In this document: positions 37,863 through 47,115 of the stretch, in pieces
Numbering within the stretch: position 1 is the stretch's first letter
Layout: each line of letters starts with the position of its first letter
DNA from: Saprospiraceae bacterium UBA3362
GTDB lineage: Bacteria; Bacteroidota; Bacteroidia; Chitinophagales; Saprospiraceae
Assembly: GCA_002360455.1 (NCBI GenBank)
Contig: DEQQ01000096.1
Coordinates: 62,001-126,000, forward strand
Direction: 5' to 3'
Length of the DNA: 64,000 bases
Position numbers and translations under genes: made by a program
Notes under the pieces: model-generated
The model's database searches: none
The model's input: the letters and a program-made list of their open reading frames with translations, nothing else
Told to the model about the DNA's origin: nothing

Positions 37863-38000
37863 TTATTCATTTTCCACAATTTTAATCGGAGGAGAAATAG
37901 CCTTCCCTTGAGCTTGTTTTCCTTGTCTGTTTACGGATTCATAAACCAGTAGACAGGGAGAGTCAACCTCTTTAGTCTCTCCGGCATCAGCGAGGGCATT
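37863..38000 (-). pseudogene. Possible C-terminal gene remnant
   Basis: On the minus strand a 44-codon open frame ends at a TAA at 37863-37865 and reads ALADAGETKEVDSPCLLVYE, then SVNRQGKQAQGKAISPPIKI and VENE. Composition is protein-like and unlike the surrounding AT-rich DNA. It has no start, and a TAA lies just upstream in frame. It looks like the surviving 3' end of a gene I cannot identify, and could be chance. Confidence 0.35.
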
Positions 38001-38094
38001 TTATAATGAATTGAAAATCAATATATTAAAATGAATTTTGATCAATTTGGCAAAACAAATTACAAATTTATTTAATATATTAAAAAATTGTATG

Positions 38095-38102
38095 TATATT
38101 TG
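38095..38102 (+). promoter_or_regulatory. Putative -7 box for the SdrD_B-type gene
   Basis: TATATTTG matches TAnnTTTG, 59 bases before the ATG. No well-spaced -33 element. Confidence 0.4.
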
Positions 38103-38161
38103 TGTCGTTATCTGTTGTTCATATATAACGGATAACAGTCATTTATACAAAACTACGCGAC

Positions 38162-41100
38162 ATGGTCTTAAAACTACGAATTTTGGCATTGGCACTGCCA
38201 TGCCTTTTGTTTTTCAGCCTAACTCCCATTTCCATTCTTTCCCAATCAAAACCATGTCCAATACACAATGGACACAGTATTGTTAGCGGTTCGGTTTGGT
38301 CCAAACCTTCCAAAAATACTGCTACCAATTGTTTAAACAACAGTTCATCTCTATGGACGAATATTTCCGAACTGCAAATCTCCGATGACCACTACACAGA
38401 GATTTCTATGGAGAGCAATGCCTATTCACAATGTTTGGTTCTCCAAAATTTCAACTTACAAATACCAAAGGGAGCTACTGTACATGGCATATCATTAGAA
38501 ATCGAAGGCCATAGTTTTGGAGGATATGTGAGGTCTAATATCATTGAAGCCTTGGATACTAATGCTGTTGCAACCGGAGATAATAAAGCGACATATACTA
38601 AAGTTAATGAATGGCCAAGAACGAATTTGTTTGCGGATCAAACTTGGGTATACGGAGGGCAAAATGAAAAATGGGGATTGAATCCCAATCCACAAATTGT
38701 AAATCATCCCAATTTTGGATTTAGAATTAGACTGCAAAATATTTCAGGGACTTCCGCTATTGCCAAAATAGACAGAATTAGGTTGCATGTTTACTATACC
38801 CCATTAAGTACAATGTGTATGCATGATTGTGTAAACTTCTGGGTTGATCCTGTTCCCGGGGCCGAAAAATATCATTGGACATTTCCTCCAAATTGTTATA
38901 TCGTTGGTGGAGATCCGGCATCCGACGCCATTACATTGAATATTTCAGGTTTGTTTCCGGGAGTGCATGAAGTATGCGCTCAAACCGAATCAAACGGAAA
39001 ACTTTCGCAGGCTTGTTGTCTGCAATTTTTGATAGAAAACTGCGCAAGAGGCTCCATTGGAGATCAGGTTTTCTATGACGAAAACGGAAATAATTTACAA
39101 GATCTTTCCGACAAATCGGCAAAAAAAATAAAAGTACATTTATTTCAATCTTTAACTAAAAAACTTCTCCATTCTACCGAAACAGATTCTTTGGGAAAAT
39201 ATCAATTTGATAGTTTAGAAACAGGATATTATTACCTTAAATTTGATCTTCCGACTCCTTTTGTATCCGCCAAAGCTTATGAAGGAAATAATGGATCATT
39301 AGACTACAACATAGATCACAGTAATGGTATAAATACAACGGATAATATTTTTATTTCTCCGGGACAAAATAGAAGGGACATAGATGCAGCAATGTATACA
39401 TTAACGACCATTGGAGATTTTGTTTGGGAGGATATAAATGCGAATGGACTTCAAGATAACTTAGAAGTCGGTCTTTCCAATATCAAACTGTATCTATTTT
39501 CTACTTCGAGAAAGTTACTCGACTCTACTTTAAGTCAACAGAATGGTAAATATGAATTTAAAAATATTCCACCGGGAAATTATTTTATTAGGGCAGATTT
39601 TTCTAACTTCGGAATTAGTCCACAAAATCCATCCACCAATTTTTCTGTAGATAATGATTTTAACTCTATTGGGGAAACCAATTATTTCACAGTAAATCAA
39701 GGGAATCCAAGACTAGACATTGATTTGGGTTTATTTAGATATTCTTCATTCAGTGGCCTAGTTTGGTTTGATTTAAACAAAAATGGCATTCAAGAAAATA
39801 CTGAAAAGAAAATTCCGGGAATAAAAATTAACTTGATGGATGTCTCAGGAAACTTGATCCAAAGTAAAATAAGTGGACCAAATGGTGAATATGAATTTAA
39901 GTCATTGGTTCCCGGCAGAGAATATAAATTATGTGCAGACCTGAGCACAGAATGGAATATCACAGTTCCCGATTTGAACTCCAATAATTTTGAATCCATT
40001 GACAATGATTTTAGCTTGACAGCATGTACCGAAAATTATATAACAGCAAATAATGTTCATTTTATTTTAGATCTTGGACTGTACTCCGACTGTGAGGCAA
40101 TAGCGCCGGATATGGCGATATTGGCAATGTCTGAACTTTGCTACTCAGGGAAAGAAATTAATATCATTTTTACTTCATTAGGCACTTCAACAGTTCCAAA
40201 CCTTTTTGAGATGCATTATGTGCTTGTAGATGATTTGACCGGAATGATCATAGATTATTCTACATCTCCAAATTTCAAGATTAATTCCACAGGTCAATTT
40301 TCTGTTTTTGCATTAATCTTAGGATCCAAATCACATCCTTATTACTATGTTGATATCAACCAAATTCCAAAGAATAGTATTCAGTGGAAAGGCCTGTTAT
40401 CATCTTTAAATGAACAGGGTTTTTGTTTCTCAAAAAGCTCACAAGGGGCACAATTTAGTATTGATGCCTGCTCTTCTATCAGCGGTGTAGTTTGGTTTGA
40501 TTTGAATCAAAATGGAGTTCAGGAAGTTACCGAGAAAAAAATCTCAGGAATTAAGTTGTATTTGCTTGATGCGCAAGGTCAAAGAATAGAATCAAAATTA
40601 TCCTCATCAACCGGACAATATTCATTCACCGGAATAACTCCGGGAGCTAAATATTCTGTGGAGTGTGAATTGACTCAAGAATGGCTTATCACAAAACAAG
40701 ATATTGTGAATAACCTTTTAGATCAAACAGATAGTGATTTTGACAAGTTAGGAAAATCCGACCAGTTTTTGCTTCAAACCAATCAGCAGCTAGCACTGGA
40801 CTTGGGATTGCACTGGGATTGCAAAGTACAGGCTGCAGATATGAAAATCAGTACCCAAAGTGAATCATGTTTTTCGGGACAAGATATTCTCATCCAATTT
40901 GCAGAAGAGGGCAATCATCAGTTAGAGCCATATTATGAAGTGAAATATGTTTTAATTGATGCCAAGGCAGACACCATTTTAGCTTATTCATCACAACCTG
41001 AATTTAATATCACAACCATTGGGGATTATGCTTTATATGCAATAGTAAGTGGAAATATTAGTCATCCTTATTATCACATTGACTTTTCACAAATAACGAT

Positions 41101-43501
41101 AAGAGAAACAAAGTGGACAAAGTTGATCAAAGATTGGAAAGATCAAGGATATTGTCTTTCTATAAGCAATAAGCCTGCGAGATTTACCATTAACCCATGC
41201 ACCGGAATCACAGGAACTGCCTGGTATGATTACGGGCAAGATGGAATTCAAGATACTGAAGATAGGCCGATGCCTAATTTAGTGGTTCAATTGTTGGATG
41301 ATCAAAAAAATGTACTTGATGAGAAGCAAACCAATACATCCGGACAATATCAATTTATTAATTTGAATCCGGGACTTAGCTATTATATTAACTTTAAATT
41401 CGAACAAGAATATGGAGTAACCTTGCAAGATGCATCCGGCTTTGATTTTAATGATTCTGATATATATCCTAACGGAATAAGTAATATTATTTCATTTTCT
41501 AATCTAAACTATGCAACGATAGATGGAGGATTCTTTTTTCATTGTACATCCAATGCTGGAACAATAAAAGCAGTGAGCAACTTGCAAGATTGTATCAGCA
41601 GTTCTGCAATGAAAATAGAAGCAGCTGTAAGTCAGGTTCAAGTACCAAAAAACTATCAAATAAGTTATTTGCTGCTGAAGGGCAGAAATCAGATAATAGA
41701 AGATTTTTCAAACAATCCATATTTTGAAATCAATCATGACGGCTCTTATTATATAGCAGCATTAATTCATAATCCTAATCTTAATGATTACAACTATGTA
41801 GATCTTGATCTGATCACAAAGGGCAGTACTAAGTTGGTTGAATTTAGTTCATATTTGGTTTCCAAAAGAATCTGTCATAAAATAAGCTCAAAACCGGTAA
41901 ATTTCTTAGCTTATCATTGTGTTTCAGTTGGCGGAAAAGTATGGTATGATAGAAGAAAAAACAATATCAACGATCAAGATGAACAGGCTATAGAACAATA
42001 TAAAATTTCATTATTGAATAGTAGCGGAGCTGTCATTGATGAAAAATGGACAAATAAAAATGGTGAGTATTTCTTTGATCAATTGAGTGCAGTATTTGAT
42101 TATAAAATCAAAGCAGAATCCAAACCAGGTTATCAATTCGTTCTGTTTAATATAGGTGGAAATACCAATAAAGATAGTGATGTAGACGCTTGGGGTGAAT
42201 CTCAAAATCTCGTCATTATACCCGGACAAACAGAGCGTGTTGATATTGGAGTATTCATGCCTTGCTCAATTCCGTCTTCAAAACTTGAAGTTGAGTCACA
42301 GACGGAGACCTGTTATATGAATAAAGCCGTCACAGTTAATCTTAGACAGAATCAAATTCTCTCTCAAGAACAAGAAATTTTATATTTGTTGAGCGACAAA
42401 AGCAATAATGCAATTCTTGAATCCAAGATAGGGATGGCCAATAACTCCTTTACATTGAATACAAGTGGTTTATATCAATTGACAAAGCTGGTTTACGTTA
42501 AAAAAGCAGATCATCCGGAATATTTGGATGTTCAAAATATCTTGAGTTCTACAAATAATTTGTCAGAATTTCTAGAGGCGGTGTATTTAAATGGAGCTTG
42601 TACTTTGGTAGAATCTACAGATTTTGAATTGCCAAATTGTTTTACCATTCACGGTTATGTTTGGTTGGATAAAGATAAAAATGGCATGCAAGATGAGCAA
42701 GAAACCAAGGTTGGCCAAGTTAAAGTGTATTTATTGGATGAGGAGTTGAATAAAGTAGATGAAACAACCACCAATAATTTTGGAAAATATGAATTTGATG
42801 TGACGAATAGAAATTATATTGTTCGATTTGTTCCTGATGCCGAGATGGATTTTACAAAACATGAAGATTACTTGACAAAGTACAACAGTGATGTCACAAA
42901 CCGATATTTGCATGGAACGACAGACATGGTTTCTATTACTGAAGAAAACAGAACAGAAGCGTTGGATGCGGGATTAGTTTATTCTGCAAGTCTTGCTTTG
43001 AATGAAATTCAACTTTCGTGTAAATCATATTCAAATCAAAGAGTGTTATCTTGGACGAATGAAATCACTGCACCGGATGGAGAATTTAGGCTTCTAAAAC
43101 AATGTGGAGAGCAGTGGGAAATTTTGACGACTGTTCAAAACTTGCAAAAAAGTGAACCGGAATATATTGATAAAGAAAATATTGAAAATTCATGTTATTA
43201 CAAAGTTGAGTATTTCAACGGGATTGATCAAATAACCAGCAATATAGTTTATTCTTTGGGTAAACCAATCCAAGAATGGCCTATGAGCAATTATAATGAC
43301 CATGAGCTTAAAATTAACAGGCCTGCCAAAATGAAACAATACCAGCTAAATATATACTCAGTTTCAGGGTCAACCTTATATAGAAATGTTATAGATCAGA
43401 ATGAATTCAAGCTTAATGTAGAAAACTGGCCATCTGGTATAGTTATTTTGGAATACAATGTGAATAATAATCTTTATTTTGAAAAAATAATTCTGAGGTA
43501 G
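38162..43501 (+). CDS. Large SdrD_B/Ig-like repeat surface protein with T9SS sorting domain
   Basis: The 1779-residue protein has a signal peptide (ending near SILSQS), an N-terminal beta domain (residues about 30-220) and a PKD-like domain (about 225-290). Seven SdrD_B-like prealbumin domains follow, each opening with a motif such as SGVVWFDLNQNGVQE, at about residues 297, 416, 528, 771, 1013, 1254 and 1493. From the third on, they alternate with a second domain (about 110 residues), so the unit recurs every 240 residues. A C-terminal T9SS sorting domain closes the protein (IYSVSGSTLYRNVI, ENWPSGIVILEYNV). It is probably a long adhesin or stalk on the cell surface. Confidence 0.9.
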   Translation: MVLKLRILALALPCLLFFSLTPISILSQSKPCPIHNGHSIVSGSVWSKPSKNTATNCLNNSSSLWTNISELQISDDHYTEISMESNAYSQCLVLQNFNLQIPKGATVHGISLEIEGHSFGGYVRSNIIEALDTNAVATGDNKATYTKVNEWPRTNLFADQTWVYGGQNEKWGLNPNPQIVNHPNFGFRIRLQNISGTSAIAKIDRIRLHVYYTPLSTMCMHDCVNFWVDPVPGAEKYHWTFPPNCYIVGGDPASDAITLNISGLFPGVHEVCAQTESNGKLSQACCLQFLIENCARGSIGDQVFYDENGNNLQDLSDKSAKKIKVHLFQSLTKKLLHSTETDSLGKYQFDSLETGYYYLKFDLPTPFVSAKAYEGNNGSLDYNIDHSNGINTTDNIFISPGQNRRDIDAAMYTLTTIGDFVWEDINANGLQDNLEVGLSNIKLYLFSTSRKLLDSTLSQQNGKYEFKNIPPGNYFIRADFSNFGISPQNPSTNFSVDNDFNSIGETNYFTVNQGNPRLDIDLGLFRYSSFSGLVWFDLNKNGIQENTEKKIPGIKINLMDVSGNLIQSKISGPNGEYEFKSLVPGREYKLCADLSTEWNITVPDLNSNNFESIDNDFSLTACTENYITANNVHFILDLGLYSDCEAIAPDMAILAMSELCYSGKEINIIFTSLGTSTVPNLFEMHYVLVDDLTGMIIDYSTSPNFKINSTGQFSVFALILGSKSHPYYYVDINQIPKNSIQWKGLLSSLNEQGFCFSKSSQGAQFSIDACSSISGVVWFDLNQNGVQEVTEKKISGIKLYLLDAQGQRIESKLSSSTGQYSFTGITPGAKYSVECELTQEWLITKQDIVNNLLDQTDSDFDKLGKSDQFLLQTNQQLALDLGLHWDCKVQAADMKISTQSESCFSGQDILIQFAEEGNHQLEPYYEVKYVLIDAKADTILAYSSQPEFNITTIGDYALYAIVSGNISHPYYHIDFSQITIRETKWTKLIKDWKDQGYCLSISNKPARFTINPCTGITGTAWYDYGQDGIQDTEDRPMPNLVVQLLDDQKNVLDEKQTNTSGQYQFINLNPGLSYYINFKFEQEYGVTLQDASGFDFNDSDIYPNGISNIISFSNLNYATIDGGFFFHCTSNAGTIKAVSNLQDCISSSAMKIEAAVSQVQVPKNYQISYLLLKGRNQIIEDFSNNPYFEINHDGSYYIAALIHNPNLNDYNYVDLDLITKGSTKLVEFSSYLVSKRICHKISSKPVNFLAYHCVSVGGKVWYDRRKNNINDQDEQAIEQYKISLLNSSGAVIDEKWTNKNGEYFFDQLSAVFDYKIKAESKPGYQFVLFNIGGNTNKDSDVDAWGESQNLVIIPGQTERVDIGVFMPCSIPSSKLEVESQTETCYMNKAVTVNLRQNQILSQEQEILYLLSDKSNNAILESKIGMANNSFTLNTSGLYQLTKLVYVKKADHPEYLDVQNILSSTNNLSEFLEAVYLNGACTLVESTDFELPNCFTIHGYVWLDKDKNGMQDEQETKVGQVKVYLLDEELNKVDETTTNNFGKYEFDVTNRNYIVRFVPDAEMDFTKHEDYLTKYNSDVTNRYLHGTTDMVSITEENRTEALDAGLVYSASLALNEIQLSCKSYSNQRVLSWTNEITAPDGEFRLLKQCGEQWEILTTVQNLQKSEPEYIDKENIENSCYYKVEYFNGIDQITSNIVYSLGKPIQEWPMSNYNDHELKINRPAKMKQYQLNIYSVSGSTLYRNVIDQNEFKLNVENWPSGIVILEYNVNNNLYFEKIILR

Positions 43502-43684
43502 AAAAATTACCGATTATCACCGTTTTTTGAAGTAAAGCTGAAAGTAGATTCAATTAGGCCAAAAGAGATACTCATTCCTTTATGTGAGAAGACAAAAGTA
43601 AGGCATGACAAGATGATTACTTGGTCTTCAATAGCTCAAAGTACAGGGCCGTATAATTTTAGTAAAGAAAATTATTTTGACTAA
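43502..43684 (+). pseudogene. Open frame continuing after the SdrD_B-type stop, possible gene remnant
   Basis: The frame directly after the stop at 43499-43501 stays open for 60 codons to a TAA at 43682-43684 and reads KNYRLSPFFEVKLKVDSIRP, then KEILIPLCEKTKVRHDKMIT and WSSIAQSTGPYNFSKENYFD. There is no start near its beginning. The upstream protein already ends in a complete sorting domain, so this is not its continuation. It may be a decayed gene end or chance. Confidence 0.25.
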
Positions 43685-43711
43685 ATAAGATCTAAAGAGA
43701 AATTTATACAT

Positions 43712-43719
43712 TATCTTCG
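43712..43719 (+). promoter_or_regulatory. Putative -7 box for the esterase gene
   Basis: TATCTTCG, the same octamer as before pdxA, lies 17 bases before the ATG at 43736. No -33 element is assigned. Confidence 0.35.
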
Positions 43720-43735
43720 TATCTAAAATAGAATT

Positions 43736-44941
43736 ATGAAGTCAATAGTTACCGCTATTATCATTATATGGAGCAGCTTATTGTTTGCACAGCATTGTGA
43801 TTATACTGTTGCGAAATACAGCTACCAATCCGACCTGAATCAGTTTATTGGAACGAGTTTGGACTATCAGAATATTGAAGATTCATTATTTGTAGATGTA
43901 TTTTATCCGGTTGGATCTACAGAAGCAAAAAAACCTTGTGTTGTGTGGTTTTTTGGTGGAGGTTTTGTTTCGGGAACCAGACAGTCAATGCACAAAAATT
44001 GTATTGAATGGGCTAAAAGAGGCTTTGTTGCCGTTACTGCAGACTATCGATTAGGTTTTCATGGCAATATTTTTCCCTATGATGAGGCAGAGGTGGTTAG
44101 GGCAGGATATAGAGGTATGCAAGATGCAAAAGCCGCAATTCGATTTATCAAAGCAAAGCATGTTCATTATGGCATAGATGGAGATCGCCTATGGGTAGGA
44201 GGTGAAAGTGCCGGAGGATTTGTTGCTTTGGCTTCAGCATTTATTAATGAAGCTTCGGAGAAACCGGCAGCAACAAGGGAATTAAGTGCAGTAAATGGTC
44301 AGGCAAGACCTGATCTTGGTCCGGTAGAAGGCAATTTATTGGTCAATGGTTACGATGTAAAAGTTCAAGGTGTGTTTAACTATTACGGAGGAGTATTGGA
44401 TACAAATAATATCCAGCTAAATGATGGTGTCGCTCTTTTTTCATATCATCAAACGCTTGACGGAATTGTTGCCTGTGATGCCAAAAAACCTTATTGGTCA
44501 ATAAGTCAGTTAACCAATTTTCCAATAGCCTATGGTACCTGCTCTATGGAAACTCGATTGAAAAACATTTCTTATCCATCTCCATTGTGGGAAACCTGGA
44601 TTTATACCGGAAATCAGCATGCTGTCCATAATCAAGCATTAGTGGATGCATTCATGCTTCAAAATGCGAATCCTATTCTTTGTGGAACAACAAAAACCGA
44701 TAATGTAAATTCATTTCAATATGTAGAACTTGTCCCTAATCCTGCTCAAGATAATGTGAAATTTGATCAATTAGAGGACATCGTAGATTGTTCCATTTTT
44801 AATTTACAAGGAAAACTGATTCGTTATCAAAAATTAATTCAGCCTTCGATTAATATTCTAGATATAGAAAGTGGATATTATTTTGTAAGAATCAGCAAGG
44901 AAAATTCTTCCAAAACGTTCAGACTTATTATTTCTAAGTAA
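43736..44941 (+). CDS. Secreted carboxylesterase-type alpha/beta hydrolase with T9SS sorting domain
   Basis: The 401-residue protein has a signal peptide (MKSIVTAIIIIWSSLLFAQ) and a carboxylesterase/lipase domain with the oxyanion-hole glycine motif (VWFFGGGFVSG), the nucleophile elbow GGESAGGFVAL and a candidate catalytic His in NQHAVHNQ. A C-terminal T9SS sorting domain starts near VELVPNPAQDNVKFD and ends SGYYFVRISKENSSKTFRLI. It would be an extracellular esterase. The substrate is unknown. Its stop overlaps the minus-strand VpsJ-like gene by 8 bases. Confidence 0.9.
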   Translation: MKSIVTAIIIIWSSLLFAQHCDYTVAKYSYQSDLNQFIGTSLDYQNIEDSLFVDVFYPVGSTEAKKPCVVWFFGGGFVSGTRQSMHKNCIEWAKRGFVAVTADYRLGFHGNIFPYDEAEVVRAGYRGMQDAKAAIRFIKAKHVHYGIDGDRLWVGGESAGGFVALASAFINEASEKPAATRELSAVNGQARPDLGPVEGNLLVNGYDVKVQGVFNYYGGVLDTNNIQLNDGVALFSYHQTLDGIVACDAKKPYWSISQLTNFPIAYGTCSMETRLKNISYPSPLWETWIYTGNQHAVHNQALVDAFMLQNANPILCGTTKTDNVNSFQYVELVPNPAQDNVKFDQLEDIVDCSIFNLQGKLIRYQKLIQPSINILDIESGYYFVRISKENSSKTFRLIISK

Positions 44942-46001
44942 TCTTATAAATAGATTGTTGGATATTATTACGATAATATTTACAAGAGTCTAAAAAAAAC
45001 TTTTGAGTCCAGTTTACAACTTTGAGTGGAAAATAATTTCCATAGATGGGATAACTTGCCGGAAAACTTCCTTTTAACTGTTTTATTTTGTATTGTTTTG
45101 AGAGCAAATTTTTTAAAATGACTTCCACACAATCTTGAAATTGATTCGTTGTCAAATAAGAATCTACTTTGCACATTAAACTTACACATTGAGCTTGTCC
45201 GGTTAGACATTGACCGGATCCTACTTTTTTCCTTTTTTGATTATAGGTAGAAAACAGTCCCCCATCTTCACCAATTTGCTCATTCCATGATTTTAAAATA
45301 GTGATTATTGAATTTTGAATATCCGGCCTATCAAGAATTATAGAGGATTCCCAAAATCCCTCCAAAGTATAAAAGATCGTATGAGTTAGAGATAGATCTG
45401 AGTCAGGAAAAAAACTACAATGATCAAAATGTGTATATTTGTTTTCATTTGTATACAGCATGTTGATAGACTTAGTCAACAGATTCAGTTTCTCTGAATT
45501 ATTATTTCTTCTTGCAAATTTGATTAATGACCACAGAGCATGGGAGTAATAACTGGCAAAATAGTGATTGACGTATAGGCCTTTATACGGAACTCCAGAA
45601 GAGTCTAAGCATGATGTACACCAATCAAAAGCTTTATCTGCCGCCATCTTCATTTTGTCATCCTTAAAATAAAGAAAGGCCAGATGGAGCCCGGATAAAA
45701 TTTGTGAGGTATTGAAAAAACTAGGAGGATTTTTAGCTTTGTTTCCACTGTAATAAGACCCATCTTTATTCTGTATTTTGCACAACCATTTCGCAGTATT
45801 GAGTGCACTATCAAAACAGGAGTGATCCAATAAGTTTTCAATGCAATATCCACTAGTTTCAGGATAAGCATCTGTATAATACCATGGAAAAAGGATGGAC
45901 TGAGAATGAGGAATTCCTTGATGATTTGTTTTTCTCATCGACTGTAAAATCCAATTTACAGCCAATTGTTCTGCAAGAAAAAGAGTATTAGCCTCAATCA
46001 T
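44934..46001 (-). CDS. VpsJ-like (alpha/alpha)6-barrel polysaccharide biosynthesis protein
   Basis: The 355-residue protein is made of helical hairpins resembling a terpene-cyclase/epimerase-like (alpha/alpha)6 barrel. Motifs AYPETSGYCIENLLDH, AKWLCKIQNKDGSYYSG and FFNTSQILSGLHLAFLYF resemble proteins of the VpsJ type in exopolysaccharide clusters. Its biochemical activity is not known. It starts immediately after the GNAT/FemAB-like gene (TAA then ATG without a gap), so the two form a tight transcription unit. Family call is by pattern recognition and should be treated as tentative. Confidence 0.65.
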   Translation of the reverse strand: MIEANTLFLAEQLAVNWILQSMRKTNHQGIPHSQSILFPWYYTDAYPETSGYCIENLLDHSCFDSALNTAKWLCKIQNKDGSYYSGNKAKNPPSFFNTSQILSGLHLAFLYFKDDKMKMAADKAFDWCTSCLDSSGVPYKGLYVNHYFASYYSHALWSLIKFARRNNNSEKLNLLTKSINMLYTNENKYTHFDHCSFFPDSDLSLTHTIFYTLEGFWESSIILDRPDIQNSIITILKSWNEQIGEDGGLFSTYNQKRKKVGSGQCLTGQAQCVSLMCKVDSYLTTNQFQDCVEVILKNLLSKQYKIKQLKGSFPASYPIYGNYFPLKVVNWTQKFFLDSCKYYRNNIQQSIYKIT

Positions 46002-46871
46002 TTAAAACAATGTTGAAAAGGGTTTTGTAATAACTGCATAAGGCTGAAGTGAAGCACCGAAATCAATAAATATGGATTCTATTTTTTTATGTATGCTGCC
46101 ATCAAAATGAAAGTCACAGTGATCATCAAGACACTCTATAATATTCTTCCAAATTAGTTTTGAAAGGGCATCGTTGGTACTGTGTTTTTCGTTTACAGCA
46201 GAAAGCCACAAGTAATGTATATCATGTTCAATAATGACTATCGAACAGGCAACAGATACTCCTGCTTTTAACAAGGTGTAAATTTTGATTTGATTTTTTG
46301 GCAAAAGGAAGCTACAAATGGACCGTAATATTTCCTTGGTGAGTCCGGCCGCGGCATAATAGTGATTATTTTCCCAAATGAATTGCAAGCTATCAAGGTC
46401 ATTCACCAACAATTCAAGCTCATCATTTTCTTGAACCAATTTATTTCTCTTCTTAAAACTAATTAAATCCATTAACTCACCCTTAGACACTGTTTTTGAA
46501 ATATAACAGGTAGTAAAATATTGAGCCTTGTATTGAAAATCATGCCATGGACTTATTAACTTATGATTTATAGGAAATTTAATTTGTACAGATGGAAATT
46601 GATTTAAATATTTAATAATTGACTTTGATAGGGTTTGTTCTCTGGAATATTTATTGATTGGCGAAAGTTGAGTATCGACATGAGTCATTTGCAGATTATA
46701 AACTGTAAATTTTGGGCAATGAACCCTCAGTTTTCCCCAGGTAGAATGTTGACTTAAACAAATCTTTGCAAAGCTTTCTTTATACTCAAAACTTTGTATA
46801 AAAGACTTACCCAATGGTGCGATACAATCCAGCCATTCTTGAGTGATAAAAACATCAAGAGATCTATCCAT
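46002..46871 (-). CDS. GNAT/FemAB-like acyltransferase
   Basis: A 289-residue protein with a C-terminal half typical of the BioF2-like acetyltransferase (PF13480-type) or FemAB fold. Examples are KKRNKLVQENDELELLV, AGVSVACSIVIIEHDIHYLW and the ending CDFHFDGSIHKKIESIFIDF GASLQPY. Members transfer acyl or aminoacyl groups in polysaccharide and peptidoglycan contexts. It starts the two-gene minus-strand arm of the glycan locus, and a TATCTTCG -7-like site sits at 46888-46895 in front of it. Confidence 0.75.
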   Translation of the reverse strand: MDRSLDVFITQEWLDCIAPLGKSFIQSFEYKESFAKICLSQHSTWGKLRVHCPKFTVYNLQMTHVDTQLSPINKYSREQTLSKSIIKYLNQFPSVQIKFPINHKLISPWHDFQYKAQYFTTCYISKTVSKGELMDLISFKKRNKLVQENDELELLVNDLDSLQFIWENNHYYAAAGLTKEILRSICSFLLPKNQIKIYTLLKAGVSVACSIVIIEHDIHYLWLSAVNEKHSTNDALSKLIWKNIIECLDDHCDFHFDGSIHKKIESIFIDFGASLQPYAVITKPFSTLF

Positions 46872-46887
46872 TGAGGCAACTTTAATG

Positions 46888-46895
46888 CGAAGATA
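46888..46895 (-). promoter_or_regulatory. Putative -7 box for the GNAT/FemAB-like gene
   Basis: Minus-strand TATCTTCG, the third occurrence of this octamer in front of a gene in the window, 17 bases from the ATG at 46871. Confidence 0.35.
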
Positions 46896-47115
46896 CTCAT
46901 TTAGATATTAATTTTGGGTCAATTCTTCCGGACATTCTTTACAGCTGTTTTAGTCTGATTTTTAAGACTCTCAAAATGCGTTCAAAATAAAATATATTAA
47001 GCCTGCTTTCCTATGGAACATAGAGAATGACTGACCTGAAATAAATTTATTTTCTATTTACCACAATATATGACCAACAAAGTGCATTTTTGTAGTTTGA
47101 AAATAGAAGTCGGAA

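Larger units (their letters stand above)
37715..38161. other. Long intergenic region before the SdrD_B-type gene
   Basis: Apart from the possible remnant at 37863-38000 and the -7 box near 38095, I see no gene or repeat. Confidence 0.4.
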
